Positions 47,523-57,858 of a stretch of DNA of 64,000 nt are shown here, in pieces. The stretch is from Aeromonas fluvialis. Lineage in GTDB: Bacteria; Pseudomonadota; Gammaproteobacteria; Enterobacterales; Aeromonadaceae. A model generated the notes under the pieces. It saw only the letters and a program-made list of their open reading frames with translations. It made no database searches and was not told the origin of the DNA. Made by a program: the position numbers and the translations under genes. Numbering within the stretch: the stretch's first letter is position 1; the number at the start of each line of letters is the position of its first letter. The stretch is from positions 218,833 to 282,832 of the forward strand of contig NZ_CDBO01000011.1 of assembly GCF_000819885.1 (NCBI RefSeq). The letters run 5' to 3'.

Positions 47523-47906
47523 TTAGAGTTTCTCCAGATCCCGCTCGATTTCGCTGATCTTGTTCTGCACCACTTTTTCCAGATGGCGCAGGTCGCGCAG
47601 GATCTTCTGCTTGATGTCCGGGTCGGCCTGCAGATGGACGCCCTGGGTCAGGTTGTCGAGCTCATCCACCACATACTTGAGGTTGGCGTTGATCTCGGTG
47701 ACATCCTTGTACTCATGGGTGCCCGAATTGACCAGCATGGTCTTGCGCTGGCGGGGATACTTGAATTTGACACTCTTGGCGAAGAACTCGCCCTTCTGCT
47801 TCTTGAAGTAGATCTTGAGGATGTCGTGGTTGGCCTCCTGGCGCAGGGTATAGCTATCCACTGAGGTGGGTTCCTGGATCCCCAGGCTCTTGAGATTCTC
47901 GTACAT
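47523..47906 (-). CDS. yaeH: UPF0325 (DUF3461) family protein YaeH
   Basis: The 127-residue protein matches E. coli YaeH throughout: [52 protein letters not shown] and a helical C-terminus ending ERDLEKL. Function unknown. It precedes dapD as in E. coli. Confidence 0.92.
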   Translation of the reverse strand: MYENLKSLGIQEPTSVDSYTLRQEANHDILKIYFKKQKGEFFAKSVKFKYPRQRKTMLVNSGTHEYKDVTEINANLKYVVDELDNLTQGVHLQADPDIKQKILRDLRHLEKVVQNKISEIERDLEKL

Positions 47907-47991
47907 CGGGCTTCCTCGGTGTGAAACGATCCTGTCATCTCTATCTTAACCGAAGCCTCATGGCTTGCCTGTGACAGGGGCGCCAAAATCA

Positions 47992-48015
47992 AAAGGGCGC
48001 CATCAGGCGCCCTTT
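47992..48015 (-). terminator. Terminator between dapD and yaeH
   Basis: A perfect 10-bp stem AAAGGGCGCC with an ATCA loop; on the minus strand TTTTGATTTT follows. Confidence 0.82.
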
Positions 48016-48034
48016 GAAATCACAGCAAAACCGC

Positions 48035-48862
48035 TTACTCGTCGATGGAACGCAGCAGGGCGTTGATGCCGACCTTGGCACGGGTCTTGGCATCGACCTT
48101 CTTGACGATCACCGCTGCATAGAGGCTGTACTTGCCGCACTTGGAGGGCAGAGAGCCGGAGACGACCACGGAACCAGCCGGTACGCGGCCGTAGTGGATC
48201 TCGCCGGTTTCACGATCATAGATACGAGTGGACTGGCCGATAAAGACCCCCATGGAGATGACGGAACCCTCTTCGACGATCACCCCTTCAACCACTTCGG
48301 AGCGGGCACCGATAAAGCAGTTGTCTTCGATGATGGTCGGGTTGGCCTGCAGCGGCTCCAGCACGCCGCCGATGCCGACGCCGCCGGAGAGGTGAACGTT
48401 CTTGCCGATCTGGGCGCAGGAACCGACGGTGGCCCAGGTATCGACCATGGTGCCTTCATCAACGAAGGCGCCGATGTTGACATAGGAGGGCATCAGCACG
48501 GTATTTGGCGCAATGAAGGAGCCTTTGCGGGCGGTCGCTGGCGGTACTACGCGTACACCGGCGGCCTTGAACTGCTCTTCGGTGTAGTTGGAGAACTTGA
48601 GGGGAACCTTATCGTAGTACTGGGCGTCATCGCCCTTGATGATGCCGTTGTCGTTGATACGAAACGAGAGCAGTACCGCTTTCTTCAACCACTGATGGAC
48701 AACCCACTCACCGGCGATTTTCTCGGCAACACGGGCCTTGCCGGAGTCCAGCAGCTCGATGACTTGCAGGATGGCGGATTTGGTAGCACTGTCCACAGCG
48801 CTTGGGGTAATGGTGTCGCGGCGCTCGAAGGCCGCTTCAATGATCTGTTGCAACTCGGTCAT
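48035..48862 (-). CDS. dapD: Tetrahydrodipicolinate N-succinyltransferase
   Basis: The 275-residue enzyme has an N-terminal helical domain and a left-handed beta-helix of hexapeptide repeats ([34 protein letters not shown]). It makes succinyl-2-amino-6-oxopimelate in lysine and peptidoglycan synthesis. Length and sequence match gammaproteobacterial DapD. Confidence 0.97.
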   Translation of the reverse strand: MTELQQIIEAAFERRDTITPSAVDSATKSAILQVIELLDSGKARVAEKIAGEWVVHQWLKKAVLLSFRINDNGIIKGDDAQYYDKVPLKFSNYTEEQFKAAGVRVVPPATARKGSFIAPNTVLMPSYVNIGAFVDEGTMVDTWATVGSCAQIGKNVHLSGGVGIGGVLEPLQANPTIIEDNCFIGARSEVVEGVIVEEGSVISMGVFIGQSTRIYDRETGEIHYGRVPAGSVVVSGSLPSKCGKYSLYAAVIVKKVDAKTRAKVGINALLRSIDE

Positions 48863-49036
48863 GACAGGTTTCCTTTAAAAAATTCTGTCTGTTGTATCAC
48901 ACTTTTCCGACTGTTTTTAAGGGGGGGATCGGAATTCTTCCGGCCAGCGGCCATTTCTTCGCCCTGTGTGCGCCAACCATTTGTTTGGCATGGCAAAAAA
49001 CGCCAGACAATCAGTGTCTTTCGAAACACTTTTCGC

Positions 49037-51685
49037 TTAATCCAGCACCGAGTGCTGGGGGTTGAGCTGGTGCACCAGCCGCTCTTCCAGCTGCTGTTGC
49101 TGCTCGGCGGTCAATGGCTCGCCATCCAGGCTGGTCAGGCTGAAAAAGTCCTCGACCCGTTCGCCGAAAGTGGCGATCTTGGCAGCGTGCAGCGACAGAC
49201 CGCACTGCTGGAACACGGCCCCGATCCGTGCCAGCAGGCCCGGGGTATCGAGGGCGGTCAGCTCCATCAGGGTGTAGCGGCTCTCCCCTTTATGGGGTGA
49301 GGAGCGGGGCAGAAAAACGACCCGGGTCGGCACGCTGAACTGGCGGTGGCGCCGTGACAGCGGCTTGTTGCGCAGTACCAGCTTGCCCGGCTCCTGCAAC
49401 GCCTTCTCCAATGCCTTCTTGATGGTGGCTGTGCGGTTGGGGCTAATTGGGTCACCGTTTGGCTCCAGCACCACGAAGGTATCGAGCACATAGTTGCTGC
49501 GCGAGTTCATGATCTGGGCGTCGTGGATATTGAGGTTCTTCTGATCCAGCGCGGAAGCGACGGTGGCAAACAGATTCGGGGTATCGCGGCAGTAGATAAA
49601 CACCTCGCTGCCGCCACGGGTCGGGTGTTTGCCGATGATCACCAGCGGTGCCGGGTTATCGCCGTGCTCGATGATGTGGCGACAGTGCCAGGCGATCTGT
49701 TCCGGGCTGTGGCGCAGGAAGTAATCGGCCTTGAAATCGGCCCAGAGCTGGTTGATAGCCTCTTCCGATACATCCCGCTGCGCCATGAACTGCTTGGCCT
49801 GACGCTGGTTTTCACGAATGCGCAGCCGCATGTCGGGCGGATTCTCCAGACCCTGGCGCAGCGCCTTCTGGGTGGCGAAGTAGAGCTCGCGCAGCAGGGT
49901 GCCCTTCCAGTCGTTCCACAGGGTGTCGTTGGTGGCGCAGATATCGGCCACGGTGAGGCAGTAGAGCAGGTCGAGGTGCTGCTCGTCGCGCACCTTGTGG
50001 GCAAAATCGGTGACCACGTCGGGATCATAGATGTCGCGGCGCTGGGCGGTGACCGACATCAGCAGATGATGGCGCACCAGCCAGGCGACCAGCCGGCTCT
50101 CGTAGCGATCCAGACCATGCAACTGGCAGAACTCCAGCGCATCGACGGCACCGAGCTCCGAGTGATCGCCGCGCCGCCCCTTGGCGATGTCATGGAACAG
50201 GGCGGCGATGCTGAGCAGCTCCGGTTTGCGCAGCCGGGTGAAGACCTCGTGGCAGAGCGGGTGGCTCTGACGGTTGGCCGGATTGGGGAACTGATGAATG
50301 TTCTTGAGCAGCCGATGGGTGTGCTCATCGACAGTGTAGGCGTGGAACATGTCGAACTGCATCTGGCCGACAATAAGGTTCCATTGCGGCAGGTAGGCGG
50401 CCAGGATGCCGTATTTGTGCATCAGGGTGAGCGGCAGGCCGATGCCGTTGGGGTGGCGCAGCAGCGCCACGAACAGGCGACGGCACTCCGGCAACTCCTG
50501 CAGCCAGCAGTTGAGCTTGCGGCGCGCCTCGCGCAATTGGCGCAGGGTGGCCGAGTGGATGCCGGCTATCTCGGGATGTTGGGCCATCTGATAGAAGAGG
50601 CGCAAAATGGCGACCGGTTCACGGCTAAACAGCTCCGCATCCACCGCATCGATGAGGCGGCCACGGAGCTGGAACTCGTCACAGAGGCGACGCACATCCA
50701 TGGCACTGTTGCCGAGGATCGCCTCGTCAAACAGCTGCAGCAGCATTTCGTTGAGCTCGGAGACCCGCCGCACCGTTTGGTAGAAGCGCTTCATCATCTG
50801 CTCGACCGGGGTGTTGCCTTCCCCCTCGAACCCCAGCATCTGGGCCACGGTGCGCTGGCGATCGAACAGCAGGCGGTTGTCCCCCTTGTTGATGGCCATG
50901 TGCAGGGCAAAGCGCACCTTCCAGAGGAAGTTCTGGCAGTCGAGCAGCTCGCGGTACTCGGCGCGGTTGAGAAAGCCGTGGCTGGTCATCTCGAACAGGG
51001 TGGTGGCGCCGAAGTGGCGACGGGCGACCCAGGCGAGGGTTTGAATATCGCGCAGGCCGCCCGGATTGCTCTTGAGGTCGGGTTCCAGCGTGTAGGCGGT
51101 GCCGAGAAACTGCTGGTGACGCTCTGCCTGCTCCTGTCGTTTGGCGCGAAAGAAGGCTTCGCTCGGCCAGAAGTGCTGGGGGCCAGTGGCCTCCTTGAGC
51201 TGCTGGAAGCCCCCCTCGCGGCCGGTGATATAGCGCGCCTCGATGAGGTTGGTGGCCACCGTGATGTCGGCCTGGCCCTGCTCGATGCACTCCGCCACGT
51301 TGCGTACCGCCTGGCCCACTTCCAGCTTGAGATCCCACAGCAAGGTGATGAACTCGCCAATGCGTAGCCCCAGCACCTCGTCCAGTTCGTCGCCGTCATA
51401 GAGGATCAGCAGGTCGATGTCGGAGTGGGGGTGCAGCTCGCCGCGGCCATAGCCTCCTACAGCAATCAGCGTGAGATCCGTCTTGTCGAAGCCAAACTTC
51501 TGCCACAGCCGGGTCAGCAGCTGGTCCATATATTCGGAGCGGGTAGCGACCAGCTCGATGATGTTGTCACCGGCATCGAAACGGGCGTGCAGCCAGCCGA
51601 GAAAGCGGCTCAGGTACTCTTTGCAGTTGTCGCGGGTGAGTAGATCGTCGGGTAACAGATGGGGGGAAATCAGGCTGGCGTCCAT
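49037..51685 (-). CDS. glnD: Bifunctional uridylyltransferase/uridylyl-removing enzyme
   Basis: The 882-residue enzyme starts with a nucleotidyltransferase domain (GGYGRGELHPHSDIDLL, about residues 77-93, catalytic Asp pair), followed by a PII-interacting helical region, an HD hydrolase domain (HDIAKGRRGDHSELGA), and two C-terminal ACT domains that sense glutamine. It modifies and demodifies PII proteins to control nitrogen metabolism. The map-glnD-dapD order is conserved. Confidence 0.97.
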   Translation of the reverse strand: MDASLISPHLLPDDLLTRDNCKEYLSRFLGWLHARFDAGDNIIELVATRSEYMDQLLTRLWQKFGFDKTDLTLIAVGGYGRGELHPHSDIDLLILYDGDELDEVLGLRIGEFITLLWDLKLEVGQAVRNVAECIEQGQADITVATNLIEARYITGREGGFQQLKEATGPQHFWPSEAFFRAKRQEQAERHQQFLGTAYTLEPDLKSNPGGLRDIQTLAWVARRHFGATTLFEMTSHGFLNRAEYRELLDCQNFLWKVRFALHMAINKGDNRLLFDRQRTVAQMLGFEGEGNTPVEQMMKRFYQTVRRVSELNEMLLQLFDEAILGNSAMDVRRLCDEFQLRGRLIDAVDAELFSREPVAILRLFYQMAQHPEIAGIHSATLRQLREARRKLNCWLQELPECRRLFVALLRHPNGIGLPLTLMHKYGILAAYLPQWNLIVGQMQFDMFHAYTVDEHTHRLLKNIHQFPNPANRQSHPLCHEVFTRLRKPELLSIAALFHDIAKGRRGDHSELGAVDALEFCQLHGLDRYESRLVAWLVRHHLLMSVTAQRRDIYDPDVVTDFAHKVRDEQHLDLLYCLTVADICATNDTLWNDWKGTLLRELYFATQKALRQGLENPPDMRLRIRENQRQAKQFMAQRDVSEEAINQLWADFKADYFLRHSPEQIAWHCRHIIEHGDNPAPLVIIGKHPTRGGSEVFIYCRDTPNLFATVASALDQKNLNIHDAQIMNSRSNYVLDTFVVLEPNGDPISPNRTATIKKALEKALQEPGKLVLRNKPLSRRHRQFSVPTRVVFLPRSSPHKGESRYTLMELTALDTPGLLARIGAVFQQCGLSLHAAKIATFGERVEDFFSLTSLDGEPLTAEQQQQLEERLVHQLNPQHSVLD

Positions 51686-51732
51686 GGCATCTCACACACA
51701 AGTGGCAGGCATCTGGCTGAAACAGGCAGTAA

Positions 51733-51767
51733 AAACCCCGGCGCGTTGGGATATCAGGGCCGGGGTT
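51733..51767 (-). terminator. Terminator between map and glnD
   Basis: A 9-bp stem AACCCCGGC with a 16-base loop; on the minus strand five T follow. Confidence 0.7.
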
Positions 51768-51772
51768 CGATG

Positions 51773-52561
51773 TTAGCTGTGTTTGATGATGCGGTCGATA
51801 GTGTCGTCGGGGCGCAGGGTCAGTACCTCGCAGCCATCATCGGTCACCAGCAGGGTGTGCTCCCACTGGGCGGAGTCGCCGCCATCCTTGGTGGTCACGG
51901 TCCAGCCATCCTTCGGATTGACCTTGCAGTGATACTTCTTGCTGTTGACCATGGGCTCGATGGTAAAGCACATGCCCGCTTTCAGCGCCAGCTTGCCGCT
52001 GTTGCGGTAGTGGAGGATCTGCGGCTCTTCATGGAATTCGGCACCGATGCCGTGACCGCAATAGTCACGCACCACGGAGAAACCGGCCTTCTCGACAATG
52101 GGCTGGATCACCGCACCGAGCTCGGTGATGCAGGCACCCGGGCGCACCTTCTTGATGGCCGCGTAGAGGCTATCCTGGGCTACCTTGCAGAGCTGGCGGC
52201 GCAGCGGGGTGGTCTCACCCACGATGAACATGGCGGAGGTGTCGCCGTGGTAACCATCCTTGATGACGGTGATATCCAGGTTGACGATGTCGCCATCGCG
52301 CAGCTTCTTATGGTTCGGGATACCGTGGCAGATCACATCGTTCACCGAGGTGCAGATGGACTTGGGGAAGCCGTGGTAATTGAGCGGAGCCGGCACCGCT
52401 TGCTGCACGTTGACCATGTAGTCGTGGCAGAGGGTGTTCAGTTCGTCAGTGGTGACGCCAGCTTTGACATGGGGCGCAATCATGACCAGCACATCGGCGG
52501 CCAATTGGCCGGCAACGCGCATCTTTTCAATCTCTTCCGGTGTCTTGATTTTAATGGACAT
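51773..52561 (-). CDS. map: Methionine aminopeptidase type I
   Basis: The 262-residue enzyme has the metal-site residues of type I MetAP: the His in ICHGIPNHK, Asp in NLDITVIKDGYHGD, His in GHGIGAEFHEEP and Glu in CFTIEPMV. It removes the initiator Met. Start MSIKIK at 52561 is the homologue start, with AGAGAG upstream. It is divergent from rpsB. Confidence 0.96.
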   Translation of the reverse strand: MSIKIKTPEEIEKMRVAGQLAADVLVMIAPHVKAGVTTDELNTLCHDYMVNVQQAVPAPLNYHGFPKSICTSVNDVICHGIPNHKKLRDGDIVNLDITVIKDGYHGDTSAMFIVGETTPLRRQLCKVAQDSLYAAIKKVRPGACITELGAVIQPIVEKAGFSVVRDYCGHGIGAEFHEEPQILHYRNSGKLALKAGMCFTIEPMVNSKKYHCKVNPKDGWTVTTKDGGDSAQWEHTLLVTDDGCEVLTLRPDDTIDRIIKHS

Positions 52562-52930
52562 GGGATCTCTCTTACGGCCTGCCGCTGGGCCGGTGAGGGC
52601 CGACAGGACAGGTAATGAAAAATAGATGCGTTTGCAATCAGGGCAAAATTTTATCCGCAACCCCCGTCTACTTCCAGTGTGATTGTCATCACAACGTCAA
52701 ATCGCCGCCACAACATCCTCTGGCGGGATCCCTATTTACACCTGTTTCGGGTGTCGGCCGGTGGTATCCCGAGCAAAGTTATGGTATAAAGCGCGCCGGA
52801 ATGGGGAACTTGCGTCCACATTTCATCACCCTTAATCAATAACACACACACATCGACACATATACCGGGGTGCCTTAACAGGTCGGTTATATGGGATGTG
52901 TGGAGGCCTAACCCCATACAGAGGTATAAA
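52562..52930 (+). promoter_or_regulatory. rpsB promoter and S2 leader (map/rpsB divergent region)
   Basis: No gene lies here. A TATAAA with a TGG extension at 52785-52790, followed by a GC-rich discriminator (GCGCGCC), looks like a growth-controlled ribosomal-protein promoter. The 130-base leader can pair CACACATC (52845-52852) with GATGTGTG (52895-52902), and GGGGT (52867-52871) with ACCCC (52911-52915), like the leaders by which S2 represses rpsB-tsf. Confidence 0.6.
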
Positions 52931-53659
52931 ATGGCTAAAGTTTCTATGCGCGACATGCTGCAAGCCGGCGTTCACTTCGGTCACCAGACTCGTTACTGGA
53001 ACCCGAAAATGAAATCCTACATCTTCGGTGCCCGCAGCAAGGTTCACATCATCAACCTGGAAAAAACCGTTCCCTTGTTTGACGATGCCATGAACTTTAT
53101 CAGCTCCGTAGCTGCCAAGAAAGGCAAGGTACTGTTCGTTGGTACCAAGCGTGCCGCGTCTGAAGCCGTAAAAGAAGCCGCTGAGCGTTGCGACCAGTTC
53201 TATGTAAACCACCGCTGGCTGGGCGGTATGCTGACCAACTGGAAAACCGTTCGTCAGTCTATCAAGCGCCTGAAAGATCTGGAAACCCAGAGCCAGGACG
53301 GTACCTTCGACAAGCTGACCAAGAAAGAGGCGCTGATGCGTACTCGCGAAATGGAAAAGCTGGAGAAGAGCCTGGGTGGTATCAAGAACATGGGCGGCCT
53401 GCCTGACGTTCTGTTCGTTGTCGATGCCGACCACGAGCACATCGCTATCAAAGAAGCCAACAACCTGGGTATCCCGGTAGTTTCCATCGTTGATACCAAC
53501 TCCAACCCGGACGGCGTTGACTATGTCATCCCGGGTAACGACGACGCTATCCGTGCCGTACAGCTGTACCTGAATGCTGCTGCTGACACCGTACTGGAAG
53601 CTCGCGAACAGGACATCGTTGTTCAAGCCGAACAAGATGGCTTCGTTGAAGCTGAGTAA
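52931..53659 (+). CDS. rpsB: 30S ribosomal protein S2
   Basis: The 242-residue protein starts [20 protein letters not shown] and shows [30 protein letters not shown] and [19 protein letters not shown], standard for S2. ATG 52931 has GAGGT at 52921-52925. tsf follows behind an attenuator-like hairpin. Confidence 0.99.
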   Translation: MAKVSMRDMLQAGVHFGHQTRYWNPKMKSYIFGARSKVHIINLEKTVPLFDDAMNFISSVAAKKGKVLFVGTKRAASEAVKEAAERCDQFYVNHRWLGGMLTNWKTVRQSIKRLKDLETQSQDGTFDKLTKKEALMRTREMEKLEKSLGGIKNMGGLPDVLFVVDADHEHIAIKEANNLGIPVVSIVDTNSNPDGVDYVIPGNDDAIRAVQLYLNAAADTVLEAREQDIVVQAEQDGFVEAE

Positions 53660-53709
53660 TTAATAAGGACTGTAAAGCCCTTATTAACCAAGCTGATGTA
53701 ATTGGTTAG

Positions 53710-53730
53710 CAGGGGCCCTTGTGGCCCCTG
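53710..53730 (+). terminator. Attenuator between rpsB and tsf
   Basis: A perfect 8-bp stem CAGGGGCC with a CTTGT loop, followed by TTTCTTG. The T-run is interrupted, suggesting partial termination as in E. coli rpsB-tsf. Confidence 0.8.
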
Positions 53731-53763
53731 TTTCTTGTCAAATCAAGACCGAGGATACTGGAC

Positions 53764-54645
53764 ATGGCTAACGTTACTGCCGCCCTGGTAAAAGAACTGC
53801 GCGAGCGCACCGCCGCTGGCATGATGGATTGCAAAAAAGCACTGGAAGAAGCTGCTGGTGATATCGAGCTGGCAATTGAGAACATGCGCAAATCCGGTCA
53901 GGCCAAAGCCGCCAAGAAAGCGGGCCGTATCGCCGCTGAAGGCGTGATCTTTGCTCGCACCGAAGGCAACGTTGCCGTCATGATCGAGCTGAACAGCGAA
54001 ACCGACTTCGTCGCCAAAGATGCCAGCTTCATGGCTATGGGCCAGAAGATCGCTGACATCGCTGCTGCCCAGAAAATTGCTGACGTTGACGCGCTCAAAG
54101 CCGCTGACTTCGGTAACGGCGAATCCGTCGAGCTGACCATCACCAACCTGATCGCCAAGATCGGTGAGAACATGAACCTGCGTCGCGTGATGCTGGTTGA
54201 AGGTGACAACCTGGGTACCTACGTTCACGGTTCCCGCATTGGTGTTATCACCAAGCTGACCGGTGGTTCTGCCGAGCTGTCCAAAGATCTGGCCATGCAC
54301 GTTGCAGCCAACAGCCCGCAATTCGTCAAGCCTGAAGATGTGTCTGCTGAAGTCGTTGCCAAAGAGCGCGAAATTCAGATCGACATCGCCATCAACTCCG
54401 GCAAGCCGAAAGAGATCGCCGAGAAGATGGTTGAAGGTCGCATGAAGAAGTTCACCGGTGAGGTTTCCCTGACTGGTCAGCCGTTCGTGAAAGATCCTTC
54501 CATGACTGTTGCCGAGCTGCTGAAGAAAGAAGGCGCTGACGTTGTCTCCTTCACCCGCTTCGAAGTGGGCGAGGGCATCGAGAAGCAAGAGACCGATTTC
54601 GCTGCTGAAGTTGCAGCTCAAATCGCGGCCGCTCAGAAGGCCTAA
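53764..54645 (+). CDS. tsf: Translation elongation factor Ts
   Basis: The 293-residue protein has the N-terminal UBA-like domain ([23 protein letters not shown]), the TDFVAKD core motif and the C-terminal coiled-coil part. It recycles EF-Tu. ATG 53764 fits homologues. Confidence 0.99.
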   Translation: MANVTAALVKELRERTAAGMMDCKKALEEAAGDIELAIENMRKSGQAKAAKKAGRIAAEGVIFARTEGNVAVMIELNSETDFVAKDASFMAMGQKIADIAAAQKIADVDALKAADFGNGESVELTITNLIAKIGENMNLRRVMLVEGDNLGTYVHGSRIGVITKLTGGSAELSKDLAMHVAANSPQFVKPEDVSAEVVAKEREIQIDIAINSGKPKEIAEKMVEGRMKKFTGEVSLTGQPFVKDPSMTVAELLKKEGADVVSFTRFEVGEGIEKQETDFAAEVAAQIAAAQKA

Positions 54646-54670
54646 TCGAACCGGTTTTTCCGTTTCCCCA

Positions 54671-54695
54671 GACCGCGACTTATGTCGCGGTCTTT
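54671..54695 (+). terminator. Terminator after tsf
   Basis: A perfect 9-bp stem GACCGCGAC with a TTAT loop, followed by TTTATAT. Confidence 0.85.
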
Positions 54696-54716
54696 ATATG
54701 ACCAGGAATCAGTGAC

Positions 54717-55451
54717 ATGAGTACCAATCCCAAACCTGCATACAGACGTGTTCTTCTGAAGTTGAGTGGTGAAGCCCTGCAAGGATCCGAGGGTTTTGGC
54801 ATTGATCCAGCGGTGCTGGAGCGGATGGCCCAAGAGATCAAAGAACTGGTTGAGTTGGGTGTTCAGGTCGGTCTGGTCATCGGTGGCGGCAACCTGTTCC
54901 GTGGTGCCGGTCTTGCCAAAGCGGGCATGAACCGCGTGGTGGGCGACCACATGGGTATGCTGGCAACCGTGATGAACGGTCTGGCCATGCGTGATGCCCT
55001 GCATCGTGCTTATGTGAATGCCCGTCTGATGTCTGCCATTTCTCTGCAGGGCGTTTGTGACTCCTACAGCTGGGCCGAGGCCATCAGCCAGTTGCGTGCC
55101 GGCAAAGTGGTGATCTTCTCTGCCGGTACCGGCAACCCCTTCTTTACTACCGATTCTGCGGCCTGCCTGCGCGGGATCGAGATCGAAGCCGACGTGGTAC
55201 TCAAGGCCACCAAGGTCGATGGTGTATACAACGAGGATCCGGTCAAGAATCCGGATGCCGTGCTGTATCATGAACTGAGTTATGATGAGGTTCTTGAAAA
55301 AGAGCTCAAGGTAATGGATCTTGCTGCCTTTACCCTGGCACGTGACCATGATCTGCCGATCCGCGTGTTCAACATGAACAAACCGGGCGCCCTGCGTCGG
55401 GTTATCATGGGGGAGCCGGAAGGTACTCTGATCCACCACGTTGGCAAGTAA
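54717..55451 (+). CDS. pyrH: Uridylate kinase
   Basis: The 244-residue UMP kinase has [12 protein letters not shown] near the start, [13 protein letters not shown] and [17 protein letters not shown]. It phosphorylates UMP to UDP and forms hexamers controlled by GTP and UTP. The standard place between tsf and frr. Confidence 0.98.
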   Translation: MSTNPKPAYRRVLLKLSGEALQGSEGFGIDPAVLERMAQEIKELVELGVQVGLVIGGGNLFRGAGLAKAGMNRVVGDHMGMLATVMNGLAMRDALHRAYVNARLMSAISLQGVCDSYSWAEAISQLRAGKVVIFSAGTGNPFFTTDSAACLRGIEIEADVVLKATKVDGVYNEDPVKNPDAVLYHELSYDEVLEKELKVMDLAAFTLARDHDLPIRVFNMNKPGALRRVIMGEPEGTLIHHVGK

Positions 55452-55566
55452 ACGTGGGTAAGTAAGATAACGGCAAGCTGCAAGGCGCTCTTATCCTATC
55501 CATCACGTCAGTAAATAAGATAGACACGGGCCGTGTAACGGCTCGTTCGCCAAAAGGAAAACCACT

Positions 55567-56124
55567 GTGATCAACGAGATTAAAAACGACGCCAAGGACC
55601 GTATGGGCAAGAGCGTTGAAGCGCTCAAGACCCAAATGTCCAAGATCCGTACCGGCCGTGCTCATCCGAGCCTGCTCGACGGCATCCAGGTTGAGTACTA
55701 CGGTGCGGCCACTCCGCTGAAACAGTTGGCCAACGTCGTGGCAGAAGATGCTCGTACCCTCTCCATCTCCATTTTTGACCGCTCCATGATCCAGGCGGTC
55801 GAGAAGGCGATCCTGACCTCCGATCTGGGCCTGAACCCGTCCAGTAATGGCCAGACCCTGCGCGTGCCGTTGCCGCCGCTGACCGAAGAGCGCCGCCGCG
55901 ATCTGACCAAGATCGTCCGTGCCGAAGCGGAAAACGCCCGTGTTGCTGTGCGCAACATCCGTCGTGATGCCAACGCCGATTTCAAAGCGCTGCTGAAAGA
56001 GAAAGAGATCTCCGAGGATGACGATCGTCGTGCCCAGGAAGAGATCCAGAAGCTGACCGACGCCTTTGTCAAGCTGGTCGATGAGGCCCTTGCCGCAAAG
56101 GAGAAGGAGCTAATGGAAATCTAA
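55567..56124 (+). CDS. frr: Ribosome recycling factor
   Basis: The 185-residue protein matches [23 protein letters not shown], and [17 protein letters not shown]. It splits post-termination ribosomes with EF-G. The start is GTG 55567, with AAGGA about 9 bases upstream, giving the usual MINEIKNDA start. Confidence 0.98.
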   Translation: MINEIKNDAKDRMGKSVEALKTQMSKIRTGRAHPSLLDGIQVEYYGAATPLKQLANVVAEDARTLSISIFDRSMIQAVEKAILTSDLGLNPSSNGQTLRVPLPPLTEERRRDLTKIVRAEAENARVAVRNIRRDANADFKALLKEKEISEDDDRRAQEEIQKLTDAFVKLVDEALAAKEKELMEI

Positions 56125-56145
56125 GCGCCTGAAAGGTATATTACG

Positions 56146-56177
56146 AGCGCCGTGTAGTGCCCCTGCACGGCGCTTTT
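56146..56177 (+). terminator. Terminator between frr and uppS
   Basis: A perfect 9-bp stem AGCGCCGTG with an 11-base loop, followed by TTTT. Confidence 0.8.
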
Positions 56178-56196
56178 GTCTTTGTGGGAGAAAACC

Positions 56197-56973
56197 ATGT
56201 CGCTTTTGGCTGCGTTGGGTGATTGTGCCAACTCGTCTTTACCCCGTCACGTCGCCATCATCATGGATGGTAACGGTCGCTGGGCCCAGAACCGTGGCAA
56301 GATGCGGGTTTATGGTCACAAGGCGGGCGTCAAGGCGGTGCGCGAGGCGGTGACCTTTGCTGCGCGAGCCAAGATCGAGGCATTGACCCTGTTTGCCTTC
56401 TCCAGCGAGAACTGGCGCCGCCCGGAAGGGGAGGTCAGTGCCTTGATGGAGCTGTTCATTACCGTGCTGGGCCGAGAGGTGCAGAAACTGCATAGTCACG
56501 GGATCCGGCTCAAGGTGATTGGCGATACCGCTCGCTTCAGTGAGCGATTGCAGGCAAAAATCACCAAGGCAGAGGCGTTGACCGCCAACAACAAGGGGTT
56601 GACCCTGAACATAGCGGCCAACTATGGCGGCCAGTGGGATATCGCCCAGGCGGCGCGCAAGCTGGCCAAAGCGGTCGCTGCCGGTGAACTGGCCGCTGAC
56701 GACATTGATGAGTCCATGCTGACCCGCGAGGTTTGCATGGCCGATCTGCCACCGGTGGACCTGTTGATCCGTACCGGCGGTGATCATCGCATCAGCAATT
56801 TTGTGTTATGGCAGCTCGCCTATGCCGAGCTCTATTTTACCCCGGTATTGTGGCCCGATTTCAACGAGGCCGAGTTCAGTGAGGCCGTGGCCTCCTTCGT
56901 GGCCCGCGAGCGTCGCTTCGGTTGCACGGGTGAACAGATACGGGAATTGATCGCCGAGCAGCAGACCGGCTAA
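56197..56973 (+). CDS. uppS: Undecaprenyl diphosphate synthase
   Basis: The 258-residue cis-prenyl transferase has the motif [11 protein letters not shown], the catalytic Asp in [12 protein letters not shown], and [15 protein letters not shown]. It makes the C55 carrier for cell-wall synthesis. ATG 56197 has GGGAG upstream. It begins a block with cdsA. Confidence 0.97.
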   Translation: MSLLAALGDCANSSLPRHVAIIMDGNGRWAQNRGKMRVYGHKAGVKAVREAVTFAARAKIEALTLFAFSSENWRRPEGEVSALMELFITVLGREVQKLHSHGIRLKVIGDTARFSERLQAKITKAEALTANNKGLTLNIAANYGGQWDIAQAARKLAKAVAAGELAADDIDESMLTREVCMADLPPVDLLIRTGGDHRISNFVLWQLAYAELYFTPVLWPDFNEAEFSEAVASFVARERRFGCTGEQIRELIAEQQTG

Positions 56974-57000
56974 ACCCCGCTCCCAAGAGAGAGGTTTCTT

Positions 57001-57858
57001 TTGCTAAAACAACGAATTATTACTGCTTTGATGTTGATCCCCCTGGTGTTGGGGGCGCTCTTCTTTCTGCCATTGAAATTTTTTGCCCTGTTGGCATCTT
57101 TGGTATTTCTGTTGGCCAGCCGCGAGTGGAGTGGCTTTGTTTCTGCCAAGCCGCAGCAGTGGCTGCCGCTGGTGTATTGCCTGCTGCTCGGTGCCAGCTT
57201 GTTCTGGCTGCCGGTGGAGCAGCTTTGGACCCCCCACCTGAATCCGCTGGTGATAGGAGTGCTTTGGACTGCTATCAGTTGGTGGCTGCTTGGACTGCTG
57301 CTGGTGCTGCGCTATCCCCGGAGCGCCAAGCTGTGGAAAGACTCCATCTGGCTCAAGTCCCTGTTTGGTCTGGTGACGCTGGTTCCCTTCTTCTGGTCTC
57401 TGGTGGCCATCCGTGGTTACAACTTTTACCATGATCCCATGATGGGGGCCTGGATCCTGTTGTTCGTGATGGGGCTGGTCTGGGCGGCAGATTCTGGCGC
57501 GTATTTTTTCGGCAAGGCATTCGGTAAACACAAGCTGGCGCCCGCGGTCAGTCCGGGCAAAACCATCGAAGGGATGTGCGGCGGCCTCTTTACCGCCAGC
57601 TTGCTGGCCATCGGCGTCACTTGGTGGATGGGTTTTGTGCCTGTCAAGATGGGTATAGTGCTGTTTTGTTCCCTCTTGGCTGTGCTGGCCTCCGTACTGG
57701 GTGACCTGACCGAGAGCATGTTCAAGCGCGAAGCGGGTATCAAGGACTCCGGCACCCTGCTGCCGGGCCACGGTGGCATCCTCGATCGGATTGACAGCTT
57801 GACCGCCGCCCTGCCGGTGTTTCTGCTCAGTTATCTGCTACTCAGTCAGGAGTTTTGA
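57001..57858 (+). CDS. cdsA: Phosphatidate cytidylyltransferase
   Basis: The 285-residue polytopic enzyme ends with the CdsA signature [19 protein letters not shown]. It makes CDP-diacylglycerol for all phospholipids. The start is TTG 57001 ([11 protein letters not shown], as in E. coli), with AGAGAGG upstream. The stop overlaps the ispC ATG (TGATG). Confidence 0.96.
   Translation: MLKQRIITALMLIPLVLGALFFLPLKFFALLASLVFLLASREWSGFVSAKPQQWLPLVYCLLLGASLFWLPVEQLWTPHLNPLVIGVLWTAISWWLLGLLLVLRYPRSAKLWKDSIWLKSLFGLVTLVPFFWSLVAIRGYNFYHDPMMGAWILLFVMGLVWAADSGAYFFGKAFGKHKLAPAVSPGKTIEGMCGGLFTASLLAIGVTWWMGFVPVKMGIVLFCSLLAVLASVLGDLTESMFKREAGIKDSGTLLPGHGGILDRIDSLTAALPVFLLSYLLLSQEF

Noticed and set aside
49523-51367. 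614-codon plus-strand frame opposite glnD
   Set aside because: It mirrors glnD codon structure and shows no domain or ribosome site.
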